Shown here: piece by piece, positions 63,648 through 64,000 of the stretch
Layout of the letters: every line of letters begins with the position of its first letter
Position numbering within the stretch: the stretch's first letter is position 1
DNA from: Phytophthora sp. 'mugwort'
Taxonomy: Eukaryota; Oomycota; Peronosporomycetes; Peronosporales; Peronosporaceae
Direction: 5' to 3'
Assembly (NCBI GenBank): GCA_033558025.1
Contig: JAUCEF010000016.1
Coordinates: 496,001 to 560,000, forward strand
DNA: 64,000 nucleotides
Position numbers and translations under genes: made by a program
Notes under the pieces: generated by a model
Seen by the model: the letters and a program-made list of their open reading frames with translations, nothing else
Database searches by the model: none
Told to the model about the DNA's origin: nothing

Positions 63648-64000
63648 CTATAACCGGACGATCTCCATCTTGCGCTGGTTGCCCGATAGCAGCAGCTTCT
63701 TCTCGGCCTCCAGCTTTGTTTCGCACTCCTTCAGCGCAGCGGCGTCTCCCGCCGTCTTCAACGCCATCAGCATCTCCTCCTGTCTGCAACACAAGTCACC
63801 GAGAGTCCGAGTTAAAGGTACACTGAAAGTTCCACGCCCCCTTGTGACGACGAACCTGCGTTGCGCCGCCTGCTCCGCCTCCTTCTGCTGCACCAACTGT
63901 CTCTTCAGCTCGTCCGACGACTGCTTTTTGGCCTCGATCCGCTTATGTAGCTCCATAGACGTCAGTGCCCGGCCGATGGGTGTCGAGAGCGTCTCGCCTT
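63648..64000 (-). CDS. Coiled-coil protein, C-terminal part, runs off the window
   Basis: Two exons on the minus strand: from beyond 64000 to 63856, and 63783-63648, with a 72-bp GT-AG intron (63784-63855). The spliced product ends ...MELHKRIEAKKQSSDELKRQ ... AEQAAQRRQEEMLMALKTAG ... NQRKMEIVRL. The frame stays open upstream of the first visible ATG (63956) to the window edge (ETLSTPIGRALTS), so the true start is probably outside. Strong heptad pattern with Lys/Glu/Gln indicates a coiled coil. No family recognised. Confidence 0.65.
   Translation of the reverse strand, partial: GETLSTPIGRALTSMELHKRIEAKKQSSDELKRQLVQQKEAEQAAQRRFVVTRGRGTFSVPLTRTLGDLCCRQEEMLMALKTAGDAAALKECETKLEAEKKLLLSGNQRKMEIVRL

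Overview
The window looks like a piece of an oomycete nuclear genome, most probably Phytophthora or a close relative in the Peronosporales. The evidence is three genes with six-cysteine elicitin domains, one small secreted protein with an RXLR-like/EER arrangement, and 15-16 nt oomycete-type core promoters (Inr plus flanking region, consensus close to CTCATTYYNCAWTTT) just upstream of several start codons. Introns are few and short (72 and 81 bp in the two seen). No bacterial operon structure is present. The species cannot be fixed from the sequence alone.

Layout. 1-2.8 kb: decayed piggyBac-like transposase. 3.6-4.8 kb: three-domain elicitin-like gene (-). 6.3-9.8 kb: decayed retroelements on the minus strand (a reverse transcriptase with a CCDD box; a gag-protease with a candidate LTR). 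10.158-17.436 kb: a complete but decayed piggyBac-like element bounded by TTAA, with GGGCGC palindromes inside both ends, a tandem exon-like cassette array and an inverted pair of G/D-rich repeats. 17.4-26.2 kb: gene-free, holding a tRNA-like SINE head and a 3.1-kb element with 323-bp terminal inverted repeats. 26.5-26.9 kb: RXLR-type effector candidate (-). 27.4-29.4 kb: repeat arrays that look like transposon subterminal regions. 29.95-31.3 kb: BAHD-family acyltransferase. 32.1-36.4 kb: decayed Mutator-like transposase with a SWIM finger and a ULP1-type protease domain. 36.9-38.2 kb: a giant palindrome with two identical 592-bp arms. 38.8-45.8 kb: a gene island with a second BAHD acyltransferase, a TIPIN/Csm3 homologue, a single-domain elicitin, a three-domain elicitin, a third BAHD copy that is a pseudogene, and a four-helix membrane protein. 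46.3-57.4 kb: a SINE-like head, a decayed Ty3/gypsy chromodomain retroelement with both LTRs, a short non-autonomous piggyBac relative, and a decayed pogo-like transposon. 57.5-64 kb: compact, intact genes: a BAG co-chaperone with two ubiquitin-like domains, a 1129-residue secreted reelin/lectin-like protein, geranylgeranyl diphosphate synthase with one intron, and the end of a coiled-coil gene that runs off the window.

Together this is the familiar oomycete pattern. Conserved housekeeping genes (TIPIN, BAG, GGPP synthase) sit in short dense blocks. Secreted and expanding families (elicitins, BAHD enzymes, the effector) lie at the edges of, or alone within, repeat-rich DNA. None of the transposase genes is intact. 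The most unusual structures are the 592-bp perfect palindrome, the piggyBac family with GGGCGC subterminal palindromes and its internal cassettes, and the three-copy BAHD family interleaved with elicitins.
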